Below are positions 45,988 to 55,525 of a stretch of 60,044 bases of DNA, one piece after another. The first letter of the stretch is position 1, and each line of letters starts with the position of its first letter. A program made the position numbers and the translations under genes. Source of the stretch: Yeosuana marina (GTDB lineage Bacteria > Bacteroidota > Bacteroidia > Flavobacteriales > Flavobacteriaceae); assembly GCF_011762485.1 (NCBI RefSeq), contig NZ_JAAKGI010000026.1, positions 1 to 60,044 of the forward strand. Direction: 5' to 3'. The notes under the pieces were generated by a model. It ran no database searches. It was not told where the DNA came from and saw nothing but the letters and a program-made list of their open reading frames with translations.

Positions 45988-47002
45988 TCCCTTATTATAT
46001 ATTAAAGAAAGTTCTTTTTTAGATGTGCTTTTTAAAAAGGAACTCAAAGAAAAAGAAACCAGTCCTTTTTGGATAATGGTACAAAAGGAAATATCTGACC
46101 ACATACACAGTTGGCGGTTTATTGTTCTTTTGGCTTTAATTGTTTTTACCTGCTTTGGATCACTTTACACATCCATTGGCAATTTACAAGAAGCCCTAAA
46201 CAACCTGAAAGACCCTAATCATTCCTTTGCCTTTTTAAAATTGCTTACGGTAACCGATCATACTTTACCTCCTTTCCATGTTTTTATTGGTTTTTTAGGT
46301 CCTCTTTTAGGGATTAGTCTAGGATTTGACGCCGTAAATTCAGAAATGAATAACGGGTCGTTAGTGCGTATTATGGCACAACCTATTCATCGTGATTATT
46401 TAATCAATGCCAAATTTACTGCTGCAATTATTACTATAAGTACTTTGTTTATAAGCTTAAGCCTTTTGTTTGTTGGCTCTGGTATTTTAATTACTGGTTT
46501 AACCCCTAGTCCAGAGGAGTTTTTAAGAATTTTAGCATTTACAGCCTTAAGCATCTTATATGTATCGTTCTGGTTGAATTTATCTATCATATTTTCAATC
46601 AAATTCAAACAAGCAGCAACCTCGGCTTTAACATCTATAGCTGTTTGGTTGTTTTTCACGATTTTTTACCAAATTTTAGTCAATATTGTTGCTAAAGTTC
46701 TGATGCCAAGTCATGTTTCAAACCCCTTACAGTTAGAAAGCTATAAAAGAGTAATAATGGGATTTATGGGCATTGTTCCGAGTCAATTATTTTCTGATGC
46801 CACGACAACCTTATTGGTGCCATCTGTCAGAAGTTTGGGGTCGCTTTCTATGAGCCAAATGTATGGAGCTCTCCCTTCAGCATTGCCTTTAAGAGAAAGT
46901 CTTATTGTTGTATGGCCTCAATTAACAGGTCTTTTTGCAGCTACCATTGTTTGCTTTGCAATATCTTATTATTTATTTATGAGACGTGAAATAAGAGGGT
47001 AA
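45962..47002 (+). CDS. ABC-2 type permease
   Basis: A 346-residue membrane protein when started at 45962 (MKTLNRLHNPLLY), overlapping the ATPase gene by 26 bases; the open frame extends 11 codons further up. An ABC-2 permease pattern is visible: a first helix near residues 40-60, a large periplasmic loop, then five more helices (LGPLLGISLGFDAVNSEMNNGSL in part is the family motif around residues 115-135). It forms the membrane channel for the ATPase. NosY-like kinship is possible. Confidence 0.9.
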   Translation: MKTLNRLHNPLLYIKESSFLDVLFKKELKEKETSPFWIMVQKEISDHIHSWRFIVLLALIVFTCFGSLYTSIGNLQEALNNLKDPNHSFAFLKLLTVTDHTLPPFHVFIGFLGPLLGISLGFDAVNSEMNNGSLVRIMAQPIHRDYLINAKFTAAIITISTLFISLSLLFVGSGILITGLTPSPEEFLRILAFTALSILYVSFWLNLSIIFSIKFKQAATSALTSIAVWLFFTIFYQILVNIVAKVLMPSHVSNPLQLESYKRVIMGFMGIVPSQLFSDATTTLLVPSVRSLGSLSMSQMYGALPSALPLRESLIVVWPQLTGLFAATIVCFAISYYLFMRREIRG

Positions 47003-47038
47003 ATTAAGTGTTTGAAAGAGATAAACGTTCAAAAAAAA

Positions 47039-47064
47039 GTGCCCAAACAATTTTGTTTGGACAC
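47039..47064 (+). terminator. Terminator of the ABC transporter operon
   Basis: GTGCCCAAACA (47039-47049) pairs with TGTTTGGACAC (47054-47064) with one mismatch. An A run precedes it and a short T stretch follows. It starts 37 bases after the permease stop. Confidence 0.7.
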
Positions 47065-47187
47065 TAATTTCATTCTCCCAAAGAATTAATTTAATAGCAC
47101 CGTAAAGTTGCTTAACTTTTTAAATCCATGCAATACTCAATTTGAGTATTTTAAGAAATTATATAATATTTTGATGTTGATTTAGTA

Positions 47188-47961
47188 TTAAAACACAAAG
47201 AAATTATTAGTTCTAATCATTCCTATAAGCTCACCTGTAGAAGAAATATTAAGCTTTTTTAAAATATTTCTTCGATGTGTATCTACTGTATTTGAGCTTA
47301 TATTAAGTCTTTCGGCAATATCTTTACTAGAAAGATTTAAAATTAAAAGTCTTACCACATCACGTTCTCGGTTACTCAATCCATCCGATAATAACTTCTG
47401 AGAAAAATTATTAAAATACTTGGTTTCATATTCTTTATTTTCATTTAAAAGCTTCGCTGTCGCAGATACTTGTAAATTAATTTTCGAATCTAAAACTGTA
47501 TAATGTGCTAATCCAATAATTGGTTTGTCGTGCAAATCAAATTCTAAAGGTGTTGTGTTTTGTATAACATTTACATAAACATTATGAGCATTTTTAATCC
47601 TATAGTTCCACGTGTAGCTCATTCTCTTTCGTTCTTCAAATGTAATTTCAGTTAAAGTGAAATTCATCAATTCATTCAAAGCATTCAGCCAGTGCTCGAC
47701 ATCTTCAGGATGCATTCTACTCCAAAAATAGCGCATCCCTTGTGTCTTCATTAAGCCTTCATCTAAACCTAAGCACGAAAACATATTTTTACTTATATAT
47801 TCAAAAGTAAGGTTCTGTGTATTAGTAATGCAAAAAAAAGTACTACTATAAGGTAAGTAAGCATCTAATTCAATAATCTTATTGATGTGATCTTCAAGAG
47901 AAGGATTGTCATAAGATTTGAAAATGTCTTTATATATACTTTTTATATTATCAACAATCAT
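47188..47961 (-). CDS. PAS-LuxR family transcriptional regulator
   Basis: A 257-residue regulator. Residues of about 40-165 form a PAS-like fold (FEYISKNMFSCLGLDEG, WSRMHPEDVEHWL). A LuxR/GerE helix-turn-helix follows at about 190-250 (LSNRERDVVRLLIL, SSKDIAERLNISSNTVDTHRRN). There is no receiver domain, so it probably senses a small ligand or redox state in the cytoplasm through the PAS domain. Similar PAS-LuxR proteins are common and unlinked in flavobacteria. It converges with the ABC operon, and the target genes are not evident. Confidence 0.88.
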   Translation of the reverse strand: MIVDNIKSIYKDIFKSYDNPSLEDHINKIIELDAYLPYSSTFFCITNTQNLTFEYISKNMFSCLGLDEGLMKTQGMRYFWSRMHPEDVEHWLNALNELMNFTLTEITFEERKRMSYTWNYRIKNAHNVYVNVIQNTTPLEFDLHDKPIIGLAHYTVLDSKINLQVSATAKLLNENKEYETKYFNNFSQKLLSDGLSNRERDVVRLLILNLSSKDIAERLNISSNTVDTHRRNILKKLNISSTGELIGMIRTNNFFVF

Positions 47962-48019
47962 ATAAACAGATTAAAATAATCGGTAATATATAAAAAATAA
48001 TAAATATATTTCTAACAAG

Positions 48020-48094
48020 TGGGTCATACTGGATTCGAACCAGTGACTTCTACCCTGTCAAGGTAACACTCTAAACCAACTGAGTTAATGACCC
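48020..48094 (-). tRNA. tRNA-Val(GAC)
   Basis: A complete cloverleaf on the minus strand: acceptor stem GGGTCAT/ATGACCC, D-arm AACTCAGTTGGTTTAGAGT, anticodon loop TTGACAG with anticodon GAC, and T-arm with GGTTCGAATCC. The 3' CCA is not encoded. Confidence 0.93.
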
Positions 48095-48137
48095 TTTTGA
48101 TGGTTTTAAGACAACTAAAAACATCTTAAAATTAAAA

Positions 48138-48164
48138 AATCCTAAAGCAAATTACTTTAGGATT
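48138..48164 (-). terminator. Intrinsic terminator between the two tRNA-Val genes
   Basis: Perfect 10-base arms AATCCTAAAG (48138-48147) and CTTTAGGATT (48155-48164) with a 7-base loop. On the minus strand, just after tRNA-Val(TAC), the hairpin is followed by a T run. Confidence 0.65.
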
Positions 48165-48167
48165 TTG

Positions 48168-48242
48168 TGGGCAATGAGGGATTCGAACCCCCGACCCTCT
48201 CGGTGTAAACGAGATGCTCTGAACCAACTGAGCTAATTGCCC
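48168..48242 (-). tRNA. tRNA-Val(TAC)
   Basis: A complete cloverleaf on the minus strand: acceptor GGGCAAT/ATTGCCC, D-arm TAGCTCAGTTGGTTCAGAGCA, anticodon loop TTTACAC with anticodon TAC, and T-arm GGTTCGAATCC. The 3' CCA is not encoded. Confidence 0.93.
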
Positions 48243-48256
48243 TCATAATTGGACTG

Positions 48257-48285
48257 CAAATATAATCTAGATTTTCAATCTGCAA
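48257..48285 (-). promoter_or_regulatory. Promoter of the tRNA-Val genes
   Basis: On the minus strand TTG (48283-48285), an 18-base spacer and TATATTTG (48257-48264) match the Bacteroidota promoter exactly, 15 bases before the first base of tRNA-Val(TAC). Confidence 0.7.
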
Positions 48286-48304
48286 AAACTTTTTATGCAA
48301 AAAA

Positions 48305-49522
48305 TTAAATTATTTCTGCAACTACGAATGTGCTTCCGCCAACAAATATAAAATCATGAGTGTTCGCCCTACTCAAAGCTTCCTTATACGCCTCATTTAC
48401 TGAATGATAAGCATCACCTTGAAAGCCATGTTTATTCATATCATCCTTTAAAATATGAGCATCTAAACCACGTGGTATATTAGGTTTACAGAAATAATAA
48501 ATTGCCTTTTTGGGTAATAAATGCATAATAGATACTAAATCTTTATCATTAACAACACCAAACACGATATGTAAGGTTTCAAAATCTTCTTCTGAAACTT
48601 GTTTCATAACATACGCTAATCCATCTTTATTATGTGCCGTATCGCAAATAACTTTAGGGTTTGAATGTATCTGTTGCCAACGCCCCAATAATCCGGTATT
48701 CTTAACAACATGTAATAACCCGTCTTGAATCTGCTTTTTGGAAATTTTATACCCTTTTTGTTGAAGTTCTTTGATTGTTTGTAATACCGTTATGATATTC
48801 TTTAATTGATAACTTCCTTGTAAATCACTTTTAAAAACGTCTGTAACTTCTTTATCTGCAAAGGTTATTTTAGAAGCATTCCTTTTAGCAATATTCCTAA
48901 AAACATGGGTAGTCTCTGTTTGGGTTTCTCCTATAACCACCGGTACTTTTGGCTTTATAATTCCGGCTTTCTCAAAAGCTATCTTCTCCAAAGTATCCCC
49001 TAAAAACTGTGTGTGATCTAATCCTATGTTGGTAATTACCGAAATTTCTGGAGTAATAATATTGGTAGAATCGAGTCGTCCTCCTAAACCAACTTCAATA
49101 ACTGCAATATCTATCTGCTGCTTTGAAAAATAATCAAATGCCATCCCTACCGTCATTTCAAAAAACGATAAACTCTGGTTTTCAAAAAAAACTTTATTTG
49201 TCTTTATAAAATTTATAACAAACTGCTTACTAACAGGTTTTCCATTAATTTTAATTCGTTCTCTAAAGTCTTTTAAATGTGGGGATGTATAGAGTCCAAC
49301 TTTATAACCTGCTTCCATTAACACTGAAGCAAGCATATGACTTGTGGAGCCTTTCCCATTGGTTCCTGCCACATGAATAGATTTAAAATGCTGTTCTGGA
49401 AAATTTAAATATTCGGCTAATTTTATCGTATTAGATAAATCGTTTTTAAAAGCCGTTTTTCCCTGCCGTTGATACATTGGGAGTTGAGAAAACATCCAAT
49501 TTAAAGTATCTTGATATGTCAT
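48305..49522 (-). CDS. folC: Bifunctional dihydrofolate/folylpolyglutamate synthase
   Basis: A 405-residue Mur-ligase-fold enzyme adding glutamate to folates in the cytoplasm. ATP loop HVAGTNGKGSTSHML (near residue 50), VIEVGLGGRLDSTNII (near 140) and CDTAHNKDGL (near 290) are the FolC motifs. It follows tonB by only 3 bases and is therefore probably co-transcribed with it. Confidence 0.94.
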   Translation of the reverse strand: MTYQDTLNWMFSQLPMYQRQGKTAFKNDLSNTIKLAEYLNFPEQHFKSIHVAGTNGKGSTSHMLASVLMEAGYKVGLYTSPHLKDFRERIKINGKPVSKQFVINFIKTNKVFFENQSLSFFEMTVGMAFDYFSKQQIDIAVIEVGLGGRLDSTNIITPEISVITNIGLDHTQFLGDTLEKIAFEKAGIIKPKVPVVIGETQTETTHVFRNIAKRNASKITFADKEVTDVFKSDLQGSYQLKNIITVLQTIKELQQKGYKISKKQIQDGLLHVVKNTGLLGRWQQIHSNPKVICDTAHNKDGLAYVMKQVSEEDFETLHIVFGVVNDKDLVSIMHLLPKKAIYYFCKPNIPRGLDAHILKDDMNKHGFQGDAYHSVNEAYKEALSRANTHDFIFVGGSTFVVAEII

Positions 49523-49525
49523 TTC

Positions 49526-50374
49526 TTATTGTCCTAATTGGAAATTAACTTTTACAAAACCAATTTGTTTTGCTGGGGCATTAGGATCTGGTCGCCATTT
49601 ATGGGATAATGCGATTTTTTTTGCTGGTTCCAACAAGCAAGGTGCTGTATTAGTAGTGCCTTTTACTCCAGGCTCTGCGTCAATAACATTACCGTTATTG
49701 TTAACAATTATTTTTACTATAACGAGTCCGGACTCATTGCAATCTTGCTTCATTTTTTGATAGGTTGCTTTTCCTCGTCCATTTAATCCATAACCAACAC
49801 CACCACTTCCTGATCCACCTGAACCAAAATAACTGGGTGCATACGGATCTCCATCTAATTGCCCCTTATCACCAGCTATTTTATCATTTCCTTCTCCTCC
49901 AGTTGCAGTTCCTTCAGATTTACTAACGCCACCTATTAAAGCATCCAGTTTTTTCTTTTTTTCTTCTTGCTCTCGCTTTTCTTTAGCGATTCTTTCTGAT
50001 TCAGCTTTTGCTTTTGCATCTGCAATAGCCTTCTCTTTTGCTTCTGCCTGTTTTTGTTTTTTTATAGCAATAGCTTCTTCATTTTCTTGAGTTAACACCT
50101 CCTCTTTGGCTTCTGAAGCCTTTGTAGGTTCTGGTTTTGAAACTTCTGGTTGAGGAGGTTCGTTGATTTTCTTTGGTTCAGATTTTATTGGTTTTAATGG
50201 CTGAACTGTTCCCTTGCCAAAATCTGACGTACCAAAATTTACGGCCACACCATACTCTATTGGTGGATCCATATAAGGCGCTCCTACTACAAATAACAAC
50301 AAAATCAATATAACCATGATAAGTGTTGTTAATTTAGCAGAATTCCTTTCATGCTTGGTCTCAAAGTATTTCAT
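49526..50374 (-). CDS. TonB-family energy transducer
   Basis: A 282-residue protein with one N-terminal membrane helix (about residues 16-33, LIMVILILLLFVVGAP). A Pro/Lys/Glu-rich periplasmic spacer follows, with an Ala/Lys/Glu helix, then a Gly-rich stretch and a short TonB C-terminal domain (GLVIVKIIVNNNGNVIDAEPG, given here as VIVKIIVNNNGNV). With ExbB and ExbD it passes proton-motive force to TonB-dependent receptors. It lies 114 bases after exbD. Bacteroidota carry several copies, so the exact partner receptors are open. Confidence 0.88.
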   Translation of the reverse strand: MKYFETKHERNSAKLTTLIMVILILLLFVVGAPYMDPPIEYGVAVNFGTSDFGKGTVQPLKPIKSEPKKINEPPQPEVSKPEPTKASEAKEEVLTQENEEAIAIKKQKQAEAKEKAIADAKAKAESERIAKEKREQEEKKKKLDALIGGVSKSEGTATGGEGNDKIAGDKGQLDGDPYAPSYFGSGGSGSGGVGYGLNGRGKATYQKMKQDCNESGLVIVKIIVNNNGNVIDAEPGVKGTTNTAPCLLEPAKKIALSHKWRPDPNAPAKQIGFVKVNFQLGQ

Positions 50375-50488
50375 CCAGTATTTGGTATTATTCTTTAGTT
50401 TTCAGGTGCACCATAAAGATTTCGTTTAGCACCCAAACTTTAGTTAAAGTCATTTTATCTAAGATTAATAATAAAATATTTCTATGAA

Positions 50489-50884
50489 TTAATCATTTGG
50501 TCTCACTGCCAAAATCACCTTAAACTTGTTCCTATTAGCAATATCCATAACTTTTACAACATTTTCTACAGGCACGGATTTCTCGGCACGTAACACTACG
50601 GTAGGTTTTTCTTCAGAAGAAAGTGCAGCAATCAATTCTGATTCCAAAACACTTTCGCCTACACGCTTTTCATTAATATAATATGTTAAGTCTTTCTTGA
50701 TACTAACCGCTACAGATTTTTTGTTCTCTGTTTTACCACTTGCTTTTGGTAATAAAATATCAATAGCACTCGTAGAAACCAAAGTAGAAGCTATCATAAA
50801 AAATATAAGTAACAGAAACACAATATCTGTCATAGACGACATATTGAATTCTGGCGACACTTTATTTCTTCCTCTAATATTCAT
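50489..50884 (-). CDS. exbD: ExbD/TolR-family biopolymer transport protein
   Basis: A 131-residue protein with one membrane helix (about 19-38, SMTDIVFLLLIFFMIAST) containing the conserved Asp (Asp19) that takes part in proton flow. A periplasmic ExbD/TolR domain follows (VVLRAEKSVPVENVVKVMD). One base separates it from exbB. Confidence 0.93.
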   Translation of the reverse strand: MNIRGRNKVSPEFNMSSMTDIVFLLLIFFMIASTLVSTSAIDILLPKASGKTENKKSVAVSIKKDLTYYINEKRVGESVLESELIAALSSEEKPTVVLRAEKSVPVENVVKVMDIANRNKFKVILAVRPND

Positions 50885-50885
50885 A

Positions 50886-51587
50886 CTAGGATGGCTCGTT
50901 TAAATGATCAAGAAATTCCAGTGAGTTCGCTTCCATTTGATACACAACTTTATCTGTTTTTACAACCAAATGGTTATAAGCCATAAAAGCAACAATTCCC
51001 ACTATTAATCCTGCAACGGTTGTGGTCATAGCGGTATAAAGTCCACTTGCCAAAACATCCATTTGTATAGTACCTCCAGCATTTGCGAGTTCGAATATGG
51101 CTAAAATCATTCCAATTACTGTTCCAAGAAACCCAATCATAGGACCTGCACCAGAAATAGTAGCCAACATACTTACGTTTTTTTCTAAGCCATAAATCTC
51201 TAATCTACCTGCATTTTCCAATGCTGTATTAATATCAGCTAAAGGCTTTCCTATTCTAGAAATTCCTTTTCCTATTAACCTAGATACAGGCGAATTTACT
51301 TGGGCACAAAGTATTTGAGCTGAATCAATTTTTCCATTACTGACATGGTCTTTTATTTGATTCATAAAATTAGAGTCTATTTTTGATGCCGCTTTAATAG
51401 CAAACAACCTTTCAAAATAAATGTATGTTGCTAAAACAAGCATTAAAAATAAAACAGCTATTATTAATTGACCAGCAACTCCTCCGCTACTAATTAATTC
51501 TATAATTGAAAGTGATTTTTCGACTGGTTCTGCATTTGCAAGCAGGTCTGCTCCTTCTTGGGTGCTTTGTAATAAGGTATTTAACAT
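50886..51587 (-). CDS. exbB: ExbB/TolQ/MotA-family proton channel protein
   Basis: A 233-residue membrane protein with three helices (near 33-55, 135-160 and 180-200). The ExbB motif ATISGAGPMIGFLGTVIGMI and the AMTTTVAGLIVGIVAFMAYN stretch are visible. It forms the stator channel with ExbD for the TonB encoded downstream. It may be transcribed with the nhaD gene upstream (55-base gap). Confidence 0.93.
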   Translation of the reverse strand: MLNTLLQSTQEGADLLANAEPVEKSLSIIELISSGGVAGQLIIAVLFLMLVLATYIYFERLFAIKAASKIDSNFMNQIKDHVSNGKIDSAQILCAQVNSPVSRLIGKGISRIGKPLADINTALENAGRLEIYGLEKNVSMLATISGAGPMIGFLGTVIGMILAIFELANAGGTIQMDVLASGLYTAMTTTVAGLIVGIVAFMAYNHLVVKTDKVVYQMEANSLEFLDHLNEPS

Positions 51588-51642
51588 ATAGTATTTTGTT
51601 TCTTAGCGATTATATAACGCTACTTTTATTGCTAAAGTATAA

Positions 51643-53049
51643 TTAAAATAAAGTTCTGGTTACCATAAATGCAGCAGCACCTACAAGGAATCCTATTAAT
51701 GCCATCCAAGATATTTTTTTAAGATACCAGAAAAAATTAATTTTTTCCATACCCATAGCAACAACTCCGGCTGCAGAACCAATGATTAGCATACTTCCTC
51801 CTGTTCCAGCAGAATAGGCTACAAAATGCCATAACTCATTATCTATTGGCTCTGAAAACATTCCTAAACTAGCGGCTACCAAAGGCACATTATCAATAAC
51901 GGCAGACCCTACACCTAGCAATAAAATTACTAAATCTGACACTGTATGCGCTTCATAAGCATAATGCGTTTCTGTACCAAGCAAAGGCATATTTTCCTGC
52001 AATGTTGATGCAAACTCAAATAATATACCTAACGATTCTAAAGCTGCAACAGCCATTAAAATACCAAGGAAGAATAAGATGCTTGGTAATTCAATTTTTG
52101 ATAATGAATGATGTACAGGACTATGTAAAGCATGAGCATCACTCTCTCCAGAATCAAAATCTGACATACTAAATTTAGAACTACTGTAAATTTCAGCAAA
52201 AGTAGCTACAACACCTAATGATAACATCATTCCTACATATGGAGGTAAGTGTGTTATCATCTTGAAGACAGGAACAAATACGATAGCACCCAAACCAAGA
52301 TATAACATCGTAGCACTAAATTTTGATTTCTTTTTCTCTTCTATCTCTTCTTCTATCTCCAAATCACCTTTAAAGATTGGTAAAAAGGATGCTATTAAGG
52401 AAGGTATTGCCATACATAAAAATGATGGAACAAATAAATAACCAATTAAATGACTTGTTGTTACTTTTTTACCAATCCACAACATGGTTGTGGTAACATC
52501 TCCAATTGGTGACCAGGCACCTCCAGCATTAGCAGCAATTATAATTAGTCCAGCATAATAAAGGCGTACATTTCTATCTTTAACTATTTTTTGTAAAATG
52601 GAAATTAGTACTATGGTTGCTGTAAGGTTATCAATAATGGCAGATAAGAAAAACGCCAAAATAGAGAACACCCACAAGATTTTTGTTTTGCTTTTTGTTC
52701 TAACAAAATCCTTTATGGTTGAAAATCCATCAAAATAATCAATAATCTCAACAATAGTCATGGCACCCAAAAGGAACACTAATATTTCAGATGTCTTACC
52801 AAGATGGTGTAATAGAGTTTCCTCCATAAGCTCCATCTTTTCTGCTCCCGTAAAAGAAGCAAAGCCTTCCATTAGCGTATGATTGGCAGAATCAAACCAC
52901 TGGGGGAAGCTTTCTATTCCTAGAGCTATAAGTGCCCAGCAAATAGCCATCATAACTAATGCAGGGATAAGTTTATCTATTTTTAAACTGTGCTCTAAAG
53001 TAATGGCTAAATACCCCATTACAAATACCAAAATAATTGCTGCTTCCAT
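51643..53049 (-). CDS. nhaD: NhaD-type sodium/proton antiporter
   Basis: A 468-residue membrane protein with about 12 helices. The GAMTIVEIIDYFDGF stretch, IDNLTATIVLISIL, NAGGAWSPIGDVTTTMLWI and VIDNVPLVAASLGMF are characteristic of NhaD in the ion transporter superfamily. It expels Na+ in exchange for H+, fitting a marine lifestyle. It follows the glutamate dehydrogenase family gene by 9 bases and is likely in one operon with it. Confidence 0.93.
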   Translation of the reverse strand: MEAAIILVFVMGYLAITLEHSLKIDKLIPALVMMAICWALIALGIESFPQWFDSANHTLMEGFASFTGAEKMELMEETLLHHLGKTSEILVFLLGAMTIVEIIDYFDGFSTIKDFVRTKSKTKILWVFSILAFFLSAIIDNLTATIVLISILQKIVKDRNVRLYYAGLIIIAANAGGAWSPIGDVTTTMLWIGKKVTTSHLIGYLFVPSFLCMAIPSLIASFLPIFKGDLEIEEEIEEKKKSKFSATMLYLGLGAIVFVPVFKMITHLPPYVGMMLSLGVVATFAEIYSSSKFSMSDFDSGESDAHALHSPVHHSLSKIELPSILFFLGILMAVAALESLGILFEFASTLQENMPLLGTETHYAYEAHTVSDLVILLLGVGSAVIDNVPLVAASLGMFSEPIDNELWHFVAYSAGTGGSMLIIGSAAGVVAMGMEKINFFWYLKKISWMALIGFLVGAAAFMVTRTLF

Positions 53050-53058
53050 AAATTTTAT

Positions 53059-54285
53059 TTAAATAAGTTGATCTAAAGCGATTTCAAATGCCGTTTCGCT
53101 AATTGCTGTTTTACTTTGTTTTTTGTTATATACTTTTTCTAAGGCTTCTCTAATTATATTTGATGTATCATTAAAAATAGCTTCATCTGTCATCTGTACT
53201 TTTCGTTCCATAAAGTACGCAAAAACTCGAGCCATTCCACAATTTGATATAAAATCTGGTATTAAACTAACCCGATTATCTGTATGTTCCATTATAGGTC
53301 CAAAGAAAATTTCTTTATCGGCAAAAGGAACATTAGCACCACATGAAATAACTTCTAAACCGCTATCAATAAGTTCATCTATTTGATTAATAGTTACCAA
53401 TCTTGACGCGGCACAAGGTGCAAATATCTCTGCATTCAATGACCATATCCTTTTATTAATCTCTTCAAATGGAACTAAATGATCACTTACCAATGTGTTT
53501 CCTGTTTTTGCCAAAAATAAACGTCTTATTTCTTCAAATGTAAAACCTTCTTCATTTATTAAACCACCAACAGCATCTACAATTCCAACAATTTTAGCTC
53601 CCATTTGAGATAGGTAAAAAGCAGCGGCAGCACCTACATTTCCAAATCCTTGTATAATCGCTTTTTTACCTTCAATGTTACCGCCGTAAATATGATAATA
53701 TTGCTTAACTGCTTCAGCCACACCAAAACCTGTTATCATGTCTGCTACAGTATATTTTCTTGAAACACTAGGTGAGTAAAGCGGATTTTCAATGACTTTA
53801 ATAACTCCTTGTCTCAATTGCCCTATTCTATTAATTTTATCTGCTTCTGTTGGTTTAAAATGGCCATTAAAAACTCCTTCTTGAGGATGCCAAACTCCAC
53901 TTTCTTCTGTAATAGGAATGACTTCATGAATCTCATCAACATTTAAATCTCCTCCCGTACCATAATAGCTTTTAAGTAAAGGTGATACGGCACTATACCA
54001 ACGTTCTAACACCTCTATCTTCCTAGGGTCATTTGGATCAAAATTAATTCCAGATTTAGCACCACCTATTGCTGGACCTGAGACTGTAAATTTAATTTCC
54101 ATTGTTTTAGCCAATGACAAAACTTCATTCATATCAAGACCTTTTCTCATGCGCGTTCCACCACCAGCGGCACCTCCTCTAAGTGAATTAATAACAACCC
54201 ATCCTTCTGCTTCTGTTTTAGAATCTTTCCAGTTGAATACTATTTCTGGTTCTTTGTTTTCGAATTTTTTTAATAAATTTTTCAT
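53059..54285 (-). CDS. Glu/Leu/Phe/Val dehydrogenase family protein
   Basis: A 408-residue NAD(P)-dependent amino acid dehydrogenase. The substrate Lys region GPAIGGAKSGINFDP, the dinucleotide fold KAIIQGFGNVGAAAAFYLSQ (in part) and FAPCAASRLVT are visible. Glutamate dehydrogenase is the likeliest activity but the substrate is not certain; leucine dehydrogenase-like members share the motifs. It heads the operon with nhaD, which could tie nitrogen or osmolyte metabolism to sodium export. Confidence 0.88.
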   Translation of the reverse strand: MKNLLKKFENKEPEIVFNWKDSKTEAEGWVVINSLRGGAAGGGTRMRKGLDMNEVLSLAKTMEIKFTVSGPAIGGAKSGINFDPNDPRKIEVLERWYSAVSPLLKSYYGTGGDLNVDEIHEVIPITEESGVWHPQEGVFNGHFKPTEADKINRIGQLRQGVIKVIENPLYSPSVSRKYTVADMITGFGVAEAVKQYYHIYGGNIEGKKAIIQGFGNVGAAAAFYLSQMGAKIVGIVDAVGGLINEEGFTFEEIRRLFLAKTGNTLVSDHLVPFEEINKRIWSLNAEIFAPCAASRLVTINQIDELIDSGLEVISCGANVPFADKEIFFGPIMEHTDNRVSLIPDFISNCGMARVFAYFMERKVQMTDEAIFNDTSNIIREALEKVYNKKQSKTAISETAFEIALDQLI

Positions 54286-54436
54286 CTCTATATAATTATG
54301 ATTCTTTTTTAGTTTGCATTAAAAATTTGTGGTTAGATATAAGCGTAGCTAAAGCTGATTCATAATAAAAATGTTAAATCATTAAAGTAACAAATATAAA
54401 AAACTAAAAATCTTTAAGATTATTTTTTTGCTATTT

Positions 54437-55501
54437 TTAAGGAAGAAATATATTACCGGAACTATGGTCTTTTGAAGCTCCTGTAACAGATTGTAGGCAA
54501 TTAACTTCATTTCTAAGTTTTAAAACACCTAAAAAAGCAAAAATTAATGCTTCTTTAAATTCAATAACCGTTTTCGTTGGAATACAAATTGTATTATTTG
54601 TATGCTCTTTTATCTTATTAATTACCAACGTATTATGCACACCGCCGCCAGTTACAAGAACAGTTGCATTATGTTTATAACCTATCTCTTTTGAGATTTG
54701 AATAGCGACATGTTCAACAAATGTTCTTAAAATATTATTTGTTTCAAGTTTGTATGAATCTATTTTTGGAATAACATTTTCATACACCCATTCTAAACCT
54801 AAAGATTTTGGATAGGGCTCTTTATAAAAATCTAAATCATTTAATTCTTTAAGTAATTCCTGATTTATAGCCCCTGATGCTGCAATTTTACCCTCATCAT
54901 CGTAATCAAGATTTAATTGTCTAACATAATAATTCAAAACAATATTTACAGGACAAATATCATAAGCAACACGTCTATTATTTGTACTTGTAGACATATT
55001 AGCAAACCCACCTAAATTTAAACAATAATCAAATTCTGAAAACAGCAACGCATCTCCAATAGGAACTAACGGTGCTCCTTGTCCTCCTAGTTTAACATCT
55101 TGAACTCTAAAATCACAAACAACGGTTTGTTGCAGCAATGACGACAAACTAGGTAAATTACCAATTTGATATGTTATTTGCTTATGTGGCTGATGTAATG
55201 CGGTATGCCCATGTGAACAAACAGCATCAATATCCTTAATGTCGTATTTAACTATAAAGTCATTAATGACATCTGCTAGATATGCTGTATAATCTATATC
55301 TATTTGTTTCAACTCGGTTTCTGAAAATAAAACCAAATCTTTTAGTTTTTGCAACCAAGCTGAATCATAGGAAACAGTGTCTCCAAATATAATTTCAAAA
55401 TGCCATTTCGTATCCAATGTGAAAGACGTATAAACTAAATCAATACCATCTAATGACGTCCCAGACATCACACCGATAACCTTATATTCAGATTTTATCA
55501 T
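54437..55501 (-). CDS. anmK: Anhydro-N-acetylmuramic acid kinase
   Basis: A 354-residue kinase when started at 55501 (MIKSEYKVIGVMSGTSLDG); a start six codons earlier adds nonconserved residues. GVMSGTSLDGID is the phosphate-binding motif, and GHTALHQP, LGGQGAPLVPIGD and LVTGGGVHNTL are family signatures. It recycles cell-wall anhydro-MurNAc to MurNAc-6-phosphate. It is divergent from the acyl-CoA dehydrogenase gene (93-base gap). Confidence 0.94.
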   Translation of the reverse strand: MIKSEYKVIGVMSGTSLDGIDLVYTSFTLDTKWHFEIIFGDTVSYDSAWLQKLKDLVLFSETELKQIDIDYTAYLADVINDFIVKYDIKDIDAVCSHGHTALHQPHKQITYQIGNLPSLSSLLQQTVVCDFRVQDVKLGGQGAPLVPIGDALLFSEFDYCLNLGGFANMSTSTNNRRVAYDICPVNIVLNYYVRQLNLDYDDEGKIAASGAINQELLKELNDLDFYKEPYPKSLGLEWVYENVIPKIDSYKLETNNILRTFVEHVAIQISKEIGYKHNATVLVTGGGVHNTLVINKIKEHTNNTICIPTKTVIEFKEALIFAFLGVLKLRNEVNCLQSVTGASKDHSSGNIFLP

Positions 55502-55525
55502 ATTCAACAAAAATAACAATCATTA

